Below, in pieces: positions 45,563 through 60,500 of a stretch of 64,000 nt of DNA (position 1 is the stretch's first letter; every line of letters begins with the position of its first letter). Origin of the DNA: Auanema rhodensis (taxonomy: Eukaryota; Nematoda; Chromadorea; Rhabditida; Rhabditidae); NCBI GenBank assembly GCA_964057225.1, contig OZ059896.1, forward strand, positions 12,012,501-12,076,500, read 5' to 3'. The notes beneath the pieces are model-generated. The model worked only from the letters and a program-made list of their open reading frames with translations, was not told the origin of the DNA and did no database searches. Position numbers and translations under genes: made by a program.

Positions 45563-48500
45563 TTTGATCATTAAAAAACATTTAAATTTCAATATTGTGA
45601 TGCTCAAAAACTGATACATTTAAATATTTTGTATTTTCTAAACCTTTTCACTACATCTTTTTCATTTAATTCCATATTTTAAACATTTTTATATTTCTAC
45701 CACGAATTCATAACTTCATTTTTTAAATTTTTGATCATTAAAAAACATTTAAATTTCAATATTGTGATGCTCAAAAACTGAAACAGTTGAATATTTTGTA
45801 TTTTCTAAACCATTTCACTCCATCTCTTTCATTTAATTCCATATTTTAAACAATTTTATATTTCTACCACGAATTCATAACTTCATTTTTTAAATTTTTG
45901 ATCATTAAAAAACATTTAAATTTCAATATTGTGATGCTCAAAAACTGAAACAGTTGAATATTTTGTATTTTCTAAACCATTTTACTCCATCTATTTTATT
46001 TAATCCCATATTTTAAACAATTTTATATTTCTACCGCTATTTCATAATTTCATTTTTTAAATTTTTAATCATTAAAAAACATTTAAATTTCAATATTGTG
46101 ATGCTCAAAAACTGAAACAGTTGAATATTTTGTATTTTCGAAACCATTTTACTCCATCGCTTTTATTCAATCCCATATTTTAAACAATTTTATATTTCTA
46201 CCACGAATTCATAACTTCATTTTTTAAATTTTTAATCATTAAAAAACATTTAAATTTCAATATTGTGATGCTCAAAAACTGAAACAGTTGAATATTTTGT
46301 ATTTTCTAAACCATTTTACTCCATCGCTTTTATTTAATTCCATATTTTAAACAATTTTATACTTCTACCACGAATTCATAACTTCATTTTTTAAATTTTT
46401 AATCATTAAAAAACATTTAAATTTCAATATTGTGATGCTCAAAAACTGAAACATTTAAATATTTTGTATTTTCTAAACCATTTCACTCCATCTCTTTCAT
46501 TTAATTCCATATTTTAAACAATTTTATATTTCTACCGCTATTTCATAATTTCATTTTTTAAATTTTTAATCATTAAAAAACATTTAAATTTCAATATTGT
46601 GATGCTCAAAAACTGAAACATTTAAATATTTTGTATTTTCTAAACCATTTCACTCCATCTCTTTCATTTAATTCCATATTTTAAACAATTTTATATTTCT
46701 ACCACAAATTCATAACTTCATTTTTTAAATTTTTGATCATTAAAAAACATTTAAATTTCAATATTGTGATGCTCAAAAACTGAAACAGTTGAATATTTTG
46801 TAATTTCTAAACCATTTTACTCCATCGCTTTTATTTAATCCCATATTTTAAACAATTTTATATTTCTACCGCTATTTCATAATTTCATTTTTTAAATTTT
46901 TAATCATTAAAAAACATTTAAATTTCAATATTGTGATGCTCAAAAACTGAAACATTTAAATATTTTGTATTTTCTAAACCATTTCACTCCATCTCTTTCA
47001 TTTAATTCCATATTTTAAACAATTTTATATTTCTACCACGAATTCATAACTTCATTTTTTAAATTTTTGATCATTAAAAAACATTTAAATTTCAATATTG
47101 TGATGCTCAAAAACTGAAACAGTTGAATATTTTGTAATTTCTAAACCATTTTACTCCATCGCTTTTATTTAATCCCATATTTTAAACAATTTTATATTTC
47201 TACCGCTATTTCATAATTTCATTTTTTAAATTTTTAATCATTAAAAAACATTTAAATTTCAATATTGTGATGCTCAAAAACTGAAACATTTAAATATTTT
47301 GTATTTTCTAAACCATTTCACTCCATCTCTTTCATTTAATTCCATATTTTAAACAATTTTATATTTCTACCACGAATTCATAACTTCATTTTTTAAATTT
47401 TTGATCATTAAAAAACATTTAAATTTCAATATTGTGATGCTCAAAAACTGAAACAGTTGAATATTTTGTAATTTCTAAACCATTTTACTCCATCGCTTTT
47501 ATTTAATTCCATATTTTAAACAATTTTATATTTCTACCGCTATTTCATAATTTCATTTTTTAAATTTTTAATCATTAAAACATTTAAATTTCAATATTGT
47601 GATGCTCAAAAACTGAAACAGTTGAATATTTTGTATTTTCTAAACCATTTTACTCCATCTCTTTCATTTAATTCCATATTTTAAACAATTTTATATTTCT
47701 ACCACGAATTCATAACTTCATTTTTTAAATTTTTGATCATTAAAAAACATTTAAATTTCAATATTGTGATGCTCAAAAACTGAAACAGTTGAATATTTTG
47801 TAATTTCTAAACCATTTTACTCCATCGCTTTTATTTAATCCCATATTTTAAACAATTTTATATTTCTACCGCTATTTCATAATTTCATTTTTTAAATTTT
47901 TAATCATTAAAAAACATTTAAATTTCAATATTGTGATGCTCAAAAACTGAAACAGTTGAATATTTTGTATTTTCTAAACCATTTTACTCCACCTCTTTCA
48001 TTTAATTCCATATTTTAAACAATTTTATATTTCTACCACGAATTCATAACTTCATTTTTTAAATTTTTAATCATTAAAAAACATTTAAGTTTCAATATTG
48101 TGATGCTCAAAAACTGAAACATTTAAATATTTTGTATTTTCTAAACCATTTCACTCCATCTCTTTCATTTAATTCCATATTTTAAACAATTTTATATTTC
48201 TACCACGAATTCATAACTTCATTTTTTAAATTTTTGATCATTAAAAAACATTTAAATTTCAATATTGTGATGCTCAAAAACTGAAACATTTAAATATTTT
48301 GTATTTTCTAAACCATTTCACTCCATCTCTTTCATTTAATTCCATATCTTAAACAATTTTATATTTCTACCACGAAGTCATAACTTCATTTTTTAAATTT
48401 TTGATCATTAAAAAACATTTAAATTTCAATATTGTGATGCTCAAAAACTGAAACAGTTGAATATTTTGTATTTTCTAAACCATTTCACTCCATCTCTTTC

Positions 48501-51500
48501 ATTTAATTCCATATTTTAAACAATTTTATATTTCTACCACGAATTCATAACTTCATTTTTTAAATTTTTAATCATTAAAAAACATTTAAGTTTCAATATT
48601 GTGATGCTCAAAAACTGAAACATTTAAATATTTTGTATTTTCTAAACTATTTCACTCCATCTCTTTCATTTAATTCCATATTTTAAACAATTTTATATTT
48701 CTACCACGAATTCATAACTTCATTTTTTAAATTTTTGATCATTAAAAAACATTTAAATTTCAATATTGTGATGCTCAAAAACTGAAACATTTAAATATTT
48801 TGTATTTTCTAAACCATTTCACTCCATCTCTTTCATTTAATTCCATATCTTAAACAATTTTATATTTCTACCACGAAGTCATAACTTCATTTTTTAAATT
48901 TTTGATCATTAAAAAACATTTAAATTTCAATATTGTGATGCTCAAAAACTGAAACAGTTGAATATTTTGTATTTTCTAAACCATTTCACTCCATCTCTTT
49001 CATTTAATTCCATATTTTAAACAATTTTATATTTCTACCACGAATTCATAACTTCATTTTTTAAATTTTTGATCATTAAAAAACATTTAAATTTCAATAT
49101 TGTGATGCTCAAAAACTGAAACAGTTGAATATTTTGTATTTTCTAAACCATTTTACTCCATCTATTTTATTTAATCCCATATTTTAAACAATTTTATATT
49201 TCTACCGCTATTTCATAATTTCATTTTTTAAATTTTTAATCATTAAAAAACATTTAAGTTTCAATATTGTGATGCTCAAAAACTGAAACAGTTGAATATT
49301 TTGTATTTTCTAAACCATTTCACTCCATCTCTTTCATTTAATTACATATGTTAAACAATTTTATATTTCTACCACGAATTCATAACTTCATTTTTTGAAT
49401 TTTTGATCATTAAAAAACATTTAAATTTCAATATTGTGATGCTCAAAAACTAAAACAGTTGAATATTTTGTATTTTCTAAACCATTTTACTCCATCGCTT
49501 TTATTTAATTCCATATTTTAAACAATTTTATATTTCTACCACGAATTCATAATTTCACTTTTTAAATTTTTAATCATTAAAAAACATTTAAATTTCAATA
49601 TTGTGATGCTCAAAAACTGAAACAGTTGAATATTTTGTAAATTCTAAACCATTTTACTCCATCGCTTTTATTTAATCCCATATTTTAAACAATTTTATAT
49701 TTCTACCGCTATTTCATAATTTCATAATTTCATTTTTTAAATTTTTAATCATTAAAAAACATTTAAGTTTCAATATTGTGATGCTCAAAAACTGAAACAG
49801 TTGAATATTTTGTATTTTCTAAACCATTTTACTCCATATCTTTCATTTAATTCCATATTTTGAACAATTTTATATTTCTACCGCTATTTCATAATTTCAT
49901 TTTTTAAATTTTTAATCATTAAAAAACATTTAAATTTCAATATTGTGATGCTCAAAAACTGATACATTTAAATATTTTGTATTTTCTAAACCTTTTCACT
50001 CCATCTCTTTCATTTAATTCCATATTTTAAACATTTTTATATTTCTACCACGAATTCATAACTTCATTTTTTAAATTTTTGATCATTAAAAAACATTTAA
50101 ATTTCAATATTGTGATGCTCAAAAACTGAAACAGTTGAATATTTTGTAATTTCTAAACCATTTTACTCCATCGCTTTTATTTAATTCCATATTTTAAACA
50201 ATTTTATATTTCTACCGCTATTTCATAATTTCATTTTTTAAATTTTTAATCATTAAAACATTTAAATTTCAATATTGTGATGCTCAAAAACTGAAACAGT
50301 TGAATATTTTGTATTTTCTAAACCATTTTACTCCATATCTTTCATTTAATTCCATATTTTGAACAATTTTATATTTCTACCGCTATTTCATAATTTCATT
50401 TTTTAAATTTTTAATCATTAAAAAACATTTAAATTTCAATATTGTGATGCTCAAAAACTGATACATTTAAATATTTTGTATTTTCTAAACCTTTTCACTC
50501 CATCTCTTTCATTTAATTCCATATTTTAAACATTTTTATATTTCTACCACGAATTCATAACTTCATTTTTTAAATTTTTGATCATTAAAAAACATTTAAA
50601 TTTCAATATTGTGATGCTCAAAAACTGAAACAGTTGAATATTTTGTAATTTCTAAACCATTTTACTCCATCGCTTTTATTTAATTCCATATTTTAAACAA
50701 TTTTATATTTCTACCGCTATTTCATAATTTCATTTTTTAAATTTTTAATCATTAAAACATTTAAATTTCAATATTGTGATGCTCAAAAACTGAAACAGTT
50801 GAATATTTTGTATTTTCTAAACCATTTCACTCCATCTCTTTCATTTAATTACATATGTTAAACAATTTTATATTTCTACCACGAAGTCATAACTTCATTT
50901 TTTAAATTTTTGATCATTAAAAAACATTTAAATTTCAATATTGTGATGCTCAAAAACTGATACATTTAAATATTTTGTATTTTCTAAACCTTTTCACTAC
51001 ATCTTTTTCATTTAATTCCATATTTTAAACATTTTTATATTTCTACCACGAATTCATAACTTCATTTTTTAAATTTTTGATCATTAAAAAACATTTAAAT
51101 TTCAATATTGTGATGCTCAAAAACTGAAACAGTTGAATATTTTGTATTTTCTAAACCATTTCACTCCATCTCTTTCATTTAATTCCATATTTTAAACAAT
51201 TTTATATTTCTACCACGAATTCATAACTTCATTTTTTAAATTTTTGATCATTAAAAAACATTTAAATTTCAATATTGTGATGCTCAAAAACTGAAACAGT
51301 TGAATATTTTGTATTTTCTAAACCATTTTACTCCATCTATTTTATTTAATCCCATATTTTAAACAATTTTATATTTCTACCGCTATTTCATAATTTCATT
51401 TTTTAAATTTTTAATCATTAAAAAACATTTAAATTTCAATATTGTGATGCTCAAAAACTGAAACAGTTGAATATTTTGTATTTTCGAAACCATTTTACTC

Positions 51501-54500
51501 CATCGCTTTTATTCAATCCCATATTTTAAACAAATTTATATTTCTACCACGAATTCATAACTTCATTTTTTAAATTTTTAATCATTAAAAAACATTTAAA
51601 TTTCAATATTGTGATGCTCAAAAACTGAAACAGTTGAATATTTTGTATTTTCTAAACCATTTTACTCCATCGCTTTTATTTAATTCCATATTTTAAACAA
51701 TTTTATACTTCTACCACGGATTCATAACTTCATTTTTTAAATTTTTAATCATTAAAAAACATTTAAATTTCAATATTGTGATGCTCAAAAACTGAAACAT
51801 TTAAATATTTTGTATTTTCTAAACCATTTCACTCCATCTCTTTCATTTAATTCCATATTTTAAACAATTTTATATTTCTACCGCTATTTCATAATTTCAT
51901 TTTTTAAATTTTTAATCATTAAAAAACATTTAAATTTCAATATTGTGATGCTCAAAAACTGAAACATTTAAATATTTTGTATTTTCTAAACCATTTCACT
52001 CCATCTCTTTCATTTAATTCCATATTTTAAACAATTTTATATTTCTACCACAAATTCATAACTTCATTTTTTAAATTTTTGATCATTAAAAAACATTTAA
52101 ATTTCAATATTGTGATGCTCAAAAACTGAAACAGTTGAATATTTTGTAATTTCTAAACCATTTTACTCCATCGCTTTTATTTAATCCCATATTTTAAACA
52201 ATTTTATATTTCTACCGCTATTTCATAATTTCATTTTTTAAATTTTTAATCATTAAAAAACATTTAAATTTCAATATTGTGATGCTCAAAAACTGAAACA
52301 TTTAAATATTTTGTATTTTCTAAACCATTTCACTCCATCTCTTTCATTTAATTCCATATTTTAAACAATTTTATATTTCTACCACGAATTCATAACTTCA
52401 TTTTTTAAATTTTTGATCATTAAAAAACATTTAAATTTCAATATTGTGATGCTCAAAAACTGAAACAGTTGAATATTTTGTAATTTCTAAACCATTTTAC
52501 TCCATCGCTTTTATTTAATCCCATATTTTAAACAATTTTATATTTCTACCGCTATTTCATAATTTCATTTTTTAAATTTTTAATCATTAAAAAACATTTA
52601 AATTTCAATATTGTGATGCTCAAAAACTGAAACATTTAAATATTTTGTATTTTCTAAACCATTTCACTCCATCTCTTTCATTTAATTCCATATTTTAAAC
52701 AATTTTATATTTCTACCACGAATTCATAACTTCATTTTTTAAATTTTTGATCATTAAAAAACATTTAAATTTCAATATTGTGATGCTCAAAAACTGAAAC
52801 AGTTGAATATTTTGTAATTTCTAAACCATTTTACTCCATCGCTTTTATTTAATTCCAAATTTTAAACAATTTTATATTTCTACCGCTATTTCATAATTTC
52901 ATTTTTTAAATTTTTAATCATTAAAACATTTAAATTTCAATTATGTGATGCTCAAAAACTGAAACAGTTGAATATTTTGTATTTTCTAAACCATTTTACT
53001 CCATCTCTTTCATTTAATTCCATATTTTAAACAATTTTATATTTCTACCACGAATTCATAACTTCATTTTTTAAATTTTTGATCATTAAAAAACATTTAA
53101 ATTTCAATATTGTGATGCTCAAAAACTGAAACAGTTGAATATTTTGTAATTTCTAAACCATTTTACTCCATCGCTTTTATTTAATCCCATATTTTAAACA
53201 ATTTTATATTTCTACCGCTATTTCATAATTTCATTTTTTAAATTTTTAATCATTAAAAAACATTTAAATTTCAATATTGTGATGCTCAAAAACTGAAACA
53301 GTTGAATATTTTGTAATTTCTAAACCATTTCACTCCATCTCTTTCATTTAATTCCATATTTTAAACAATTTTAAATTTCTACCGCTATTTCATAATTTCA
53401 TTTTTTAAATTTTTAATCATTAAAAAACATTTAAATTTCAATATTGTGATGCTCAAAAACTGAAACAGTTGAATATTTTGTAATTTCTAAACCATTTTAC
53501 TCCATCTATTTTATTTAATCCCATATTTTAAACAATTTTATATTTCTACCGCTATTTCATAATTTCATTTTTTAAATTTTTAATCATTAAAAAACATTTA
53601 AATTTCAATATTGTGATGCTCAAAAACTGAAACATTTAAATATTTTGTATTTTCTAAACCATTTCACTCCATCTTTTTCATTTAATTCCATATTTTAAAC
53701 ATTTTTATATTTCTACCACGAATTCATAACTTCATTTTTTAAATTTTTGATCATTAAAAAACATTTAAATTTCAATATTGTGATGCTCAAAAACTGAAAC
53801 AGTTGAATATTTTGTATTTTCTAAACCATTTCACTCCATCTCTTTCATTTAATTCCATATTTTAAACAATTTTATATTTCTACCACGAATTCATAACTTC
53901 ATTTTTTAAATTTTTGATCATTAAAAAACATTTAAATTTCAATATTGTGATGCTCAAAAACTGAAACAGTTGAATATTTTGTAATTTCTAAACCATTTTA
54001 CTCCATCGCTTTTATTTAATCCCATATTTTAAACAATTTTATATTTCTACCGCTATTTCATAATTTCATTTTTTAAATTTTTAATCATTAAAAAACATTT
54101 AAATTTCAATATTGTGATGCTCAAAAACTGAAACAGTTGAATATTTTGTAATTTCTAAACCATTTCACTCCATCTCTTTCATTTAATTCCATATTTTAAA
54201 CAATTTTAAATTTCTACCGCTATTTCATAATTTCATTTTTTAAATTTTTAATCATTAAAAAACATTTAAATTTCAATATTGTGATGCTCAAAAACTGAAA
54301 CAGTTGAATATTTTGTAATTTCTAAACCATTTTACTCCATCTATTTTATTTAATCCCATATTTTAAACAATTTTATATTTCTACCGCTATTTCATAATTT
54401 CATTTTTTAAATTTTTAATCATTAAAAAACATTTAAATTTCAATATTGTGATGCTCAAAAACTGAAACATTTAAATATTTTGTATTTTCTAAACCATTTC

Positions 54501-57500
54501 ACTCCATCTTTTTCATTTAATTCCATATTTTAAACATTTTTATATTTCTACCACGAATTCATAACTTCATTTTTTAAATTTTTGATCATTAAAAAACATT
54601 TAAATTTCAATATTGTGATGCTCAAAAACTGAAACAGTTGAATATTTTGTATTTTCTAAACCATTTCACTCCATCTCTTTCATTTAATTCCATATTTTAA
54701 ACAATTTTATATTTCTACCACGAATTCATAACTTCATTTTTTAAATTTTTGATCATTAAAAAACATTTAAATTTCAATATTGTGATGCTCAAAAACTGAA
54801 ACAGTTGAATATTTTGTATTTTCTAAACCATTTTACTCCATCTATTTTATTTAATCCCATATTTTAAACAATTTTATATTTCTACCGCTATTTCATAATT
54901 TCATTTTTTAAATTTTTAATCATTAAAAAACATTTAAATTTCAATATTGTGATGCTCAAAAACTGAAACAGTTGAATATTTTGTATTTTCGAAACCATTT
55001 TACTCCATCGCTTTTATTCAATCCCATATTTTAAAGAATTTTATTATTCTACCACGAATTCATAACTTCATTTTTTAAATTTTTAATCATTAAAAAACAT
55101 TTAAATTTCAATATTGTGATGCTCAAAAACTGAAACAGTTGAATATTTTGTATTTTCTAAACCATTTTACTCCATCGCTTTTATTTAATTCCATATTTTA
55201 AACAATTTTATACTTCTACCACGAATTCATAACTTCATTTTTTAAATTTTTAATCATTAAAAAACATTTAAATTTCAATATTGTGATGCTCAAAAACTGA
55301 AACATTTAAATATTTTGTATTTTCTAAACCATTTCACTCCATCTCTTTCATTTAATTCCATATTTTAAACAATTTTATATTTCTACCGCTATTTCATAAT
55401 TTCATTTTTTAAATTTTTAATCATTAAAAAACATTTAAATTTCAATATTGTGATGCTCAAAAACTGAAACATTTAAATATTTTGTATTTTCTAAACCATT
55501 TCACTCCATCTCTTTCATTTAATTCCATATTTTAAACAATTTTATATTTCTACCACAAATTCATAACTTCATTTTTTAAATTTTTGATCATTAAAAAACA
55601 TTTAAATTTCAATATTGTGATGCTCAAAAACTGAAACAGTTGAATATTTTGTAATTTCTAAACCATTTTACTCCATCGCTTTTATTTAATCCCATATTTT
55701 AAACAATTTTATATTTCTACCGCTATTTCATAATTTCATTTTTTAAATTTTTAATCATTAAAAAACATTTAAATTTCAATATTGTGATGCTCAAAAACTG
55801 AAACATTTAAATATTTTGTATTTTCTAAACCATTTCACTCCATCTCTTTCATTTAATTCCATATTTTAAACAATTTTATATTTCTACCACGAATTCATAA
55901 CTTCATTTTTTAAATTTTTGATCATTAAAAAACATTTAAATTTCAATATTGTGATGCTCAAAAACTGAAACAGTTGAATATTTTGTAATTTCTAAACCAT
56001 TTTACTCCATCGCTTTTATTTAATCCCATATTTTAAACAATTTTATATTTCTACCGCTATTTCATAATTTCATTTTTTAAATTTTTAATCATTAAAAAAC
56101 ATTTAAATTTCAATATTGTGATGCTCAAAAACTGAAACAGTTGAATATTTTGTATTTTCTAAACCATTTTACTCCATCTCTTTCATTTAATTCCATATTT
56201 TAAACAATTTTATATTTCTACCACGAATTCATAACTTCATTTTTTAAATTTTTGATCATTAAAAAACATTTAAATTTCAATATTGTGATGCTCAAAAACT
56301 GAAACAGTTGAATATTTTGTAATTTCTAAACCATTTTACTCCATCGCTTTTATTTAATCCCATATTTTAAACAATTTTATATTTCTACCGCTATTTCATA
56401 ATTTCATTTTTTAAATTTTTAATCATTAAAAAACATTTAAATTTCAATATTGTGATGCTCAAAAACTGAAACAGTTGAATATTTTGTATTTTCTAAACCA
56501 TTTTACTCCATCTCTTTCATTTAATTCCATATTTTAAACAATTTTATATTTCTACCACGAATTCATAACTTCATTTTTTAAATTTTTAATCATTAAAAAA
56601 CATTTAAATTTCAATATTGTGATGCTCAAAAACTGAAACATTTAAATATTTTGTATTTTCTAAACCATTTCACTCCATCTCTTTCATTTAATTCCATATT
56701 TTAAACAATTTTATATTTCTACCGCTATTTCATAATTTCATTTTTTAAATTTTTAATCATTAAAAAACATTTAAATTTCAATATTGTGATGCTCAAAAAC
56801 TGAAACATTTAAATATTTTGTATTTTCTAAACCATTTCACTCCATCTCTTTCATTTAATTCCATATTTTAAACAATTTTATATTTCTACCACAAATTCAT
56901 AACTTCATTTTTTAAATTTTTGATCATTAAAAAACATTTAAATTTCAATATTGTGATGCTCAAAAACTGAAACAGTTGAATATTTTGTAATTTCTAAACC
57001 ATTTTACTCCATCGCTTTTATTTAATCCCATATTTTAAACAATTTTATATTTCTACCGCTATTTCATAATTTCATTTTTTAAATTTTTAATCATTAAAAA
57101 ACATTTAAATTTCAATATTGTGATGCTCAAAAACTGAAACATTTAAATATTTTGTATTTTCTAAACCATTTCACTCCATCTCTTTCATTTAATTCCATAT
57201 TTTAAACAATTTTATATTTCTACCACGAATTCATAACTTCATTTTTTAAATTTTTGATCATTAAAAAACATTTAAATTTCAATATTGTGATGCTCAAAAA
57301 CTGAAACAGTTGAATATTTTGTAATTTCTAAACCATTTTACTCCATCGCTTTTATTTAATCCCATATTTTAAACAATTTTATATTTCTACCGCTATTTCA
57401 TAATTTCATTTTTTAAATTTTTAATCATTAAAAAACATTTAAATTTCAATATTGTGATGCTCAAAAACTGAAACAGTTGAATATTTTGTATTTTCTAAAC

Positions 57501-60500
57501 CATTTTACTCCATCTCTTTCATTTAATTCCATATTTTAAACAATTTTATATTTCTACCACGAATTCATAACTTCATTTTTTAAATTTTTGATCATTAAAA
57601 AACATTTAAATTTCAATATTGTGATGCTCAAAAACTGAAACAGTTGAATATTTTGTAATTTCTAAACCATTTTACTCCATCGCTTTTATTTAATCCCATA
57701 TTTTAAACAATTTTATATTTCTACCGCTATTTCATAATTTCATTTTTTAAATTTTTAATCATTAAAAAACATTTAAATTTCAATATTGTGATGCTCAAAA
57801 ACTGAAACAGTTGAATATTTTGTATTTTCTAAACCATTTTACTCCATCTCTTTCATTTAATTCCATATTTTAAACAATTTTATATTTCTACCACGAATTC
57901 ATAACTTCATTTTTTAAATTTTTAATCATTAAAAAACATTTAAGTTTCAATATTGTGATGCTCAAAAACTGAAACATTTAAATATTTTGTATTTTCTAAA
58001 CCATTTCACTCCATCTCTTTCATTTAATTCCATATTTTAAACAATTTTATATTTCTACCACGAATTCATAACTTCATTTTTTAAATTTTTGATCATTAAA
58101 AAACATTTAAATTTCAATATTGTGATGCTCAAAAACTGAAACATTTAAATATTTTGTATTTTCTAAACCATTTCACTCCATCTCTTTCATTTAATTCCAT
58201 ATCTTAAACAATTTTATATTTCTACCACGAAGTCATAACTTCATTTTTTAAATTTTTGATCATTAAAAAACATTTAAATTTCAATATTGTGATGCTCAAA
58301 AACTGAAACAGTTGAATATTTTGTATTTTCTAAACCATTTCACTCCATCTCTTTCATTTAATTCCATATTTTAAACAATTTTATATTTCTACCACGAATT
58401 CATAACTTCATTTTTTAAATTTTTGATCATTAAAAAACATTTAAATTTCAATATTGTGATGCTCAAAAACTGAAACAGTTGAATATTTTGTATTTTCTAA
58501 ACCATTTTACTCCATCTATTTTATTTAATCCCATATTTTAAACAATTTTATATTTCTACCGCTATTTCATAATTTCATTTTTAAAATTTTTAATCATTAA
58601 AAAACATTTAAGTTTCAATATTGTGATGCTCAAAAACTGAAACAGTTGAATATTTTGTATTTTCTAAACCATTTCACTCCATCTCTTTCATTTAATTACA
58701 TATGTTAAACAATTTTATATTTCTACCACGAATTCATAACTTCATTTTTTGAATTTTTGATCATTAAAAAACATTTAAATTTCAATATTGTGATGCTCAA
58801 AAACTAAAACAGTTGAATATTTTGTATTTTCTAAACCATTTTACTCCATCGCTTTTATTTAATTCCATATTTTAAACAATTTTATATTTCTACCACGAAT
58901 TCATAATTTCACTTTTTAAATTTTTAATCATTAAAAAACATTTAAATTTCAATATTGTGATGCTCAAAAACTGAAACAGTTGAATATTTTGTAAATTCTA
59001 AACCATTTTACTCCATCGCTTTTATTTAATCCCATATTTTAAACAATTTTATATTTCTACCGCTATTTCATAATTTCATAATTTCATTTTTTAAATTTTT
59101 AATCATTAAAAAACATTTAAGTTTCAATATTGTGATGCTCAAAAACTGAAACAGTTGAATATTTTGTATTTTCTAAACCATTTTACTCCATATCTTTCAT
59201 TTAATTCCATATTTTGAACAATTTTATATTTCTACCGCTATTTCATAATTTCATTTTTTAAATTTTTAATCATTAAAAAACATTTAAGTTTCAATATTGT
59301 GATGCTCAAAAACTGAAACAGTTGAATATTTTGTATTTTCTAAACCTTTTCACTCCATCTCTTTCATTTAATTCCATATTTTAAACATTTTTATATTTCT
59401 ACCACGAATTCATAACTTCATTTTTTAAATTTTTGATCATTAAAAAACATTTAAATTTCAATATTGTGATGCTCAAAAACTGAAACAGTTGAATATTTTG
59501 TAATTTCTAAACCATTTTACTCCATCGCTTTTATTTAATTCCATATTTTAAACAATTTTATATTTCTACCGCTATTTCATAATTTCATTTTTTAAATTTT
59601 TAATCATTAAAACATTTAAATTTCAATATTGTGATGCTCAAAAACTGAAACAGTTGAATATTTTGTATTTTCTAAACCATTTTACTCCATATCTTTCATT
59701 TAATTCCATATTTTGAACAATTTTATATTTCTACCGCTATTTCATAATTTCATTTTTTAAATTTTTAATCATTAAAAAACATTTAAATTTCAATATTGTG
59801 ATGCTCAAAAACTGATACATTTAAATATTTTGTATTTTCTAAACCTTTTCACTCCATCTCTTTCATTTAATTCCATATTTTAAACATTTTTATATTTCTA
59901 CCACGAATTCATAACTTCATTTTTTAAATTTTTGATCATTAAAAAACATTTAAATTTCAATATTGTGATGCTCAAAAACTGAAACAGTTGAATATTTTGT
60001 AATTTCTAAACCATTTTACTCCATCGCTTTTATTTAATTCCATATTTTAAACAATTTTATATTTCTACCGCTATTTCATAATTTCATTTTTTAAATTTTT
60101 AATCATTAAAACATTTAAATTTCAATATTGTGATGCTCAAAAACTGAAACAGTTGAATATTTTGTATTTTCTAAACCATTTCACTCCATCTCTTTCATTT
60201 AATTACATATGTTAAACAATTTTATATTTCTACCACGAAGTCATAACTTCATTTTTTAAATTTTTGATCATTAAAAAACATTTAAATTTCAATATTGTGA
60301 TGCTCAAAAACTGATACATTTAAATATTTTGTATTTTCTAAACCTTTTCACTACATCTTTTTCATTTAATTCCATATTTTAAACATTTTTATATTTCTAC
60401 CACGAATTCATAACTTCATTTTTTAAATTTTTGATCATTAAAAAACATTTAAATTTCAATATTGTGATGCTCAAAAACTGAAACAGTTGAATATTTTGTA

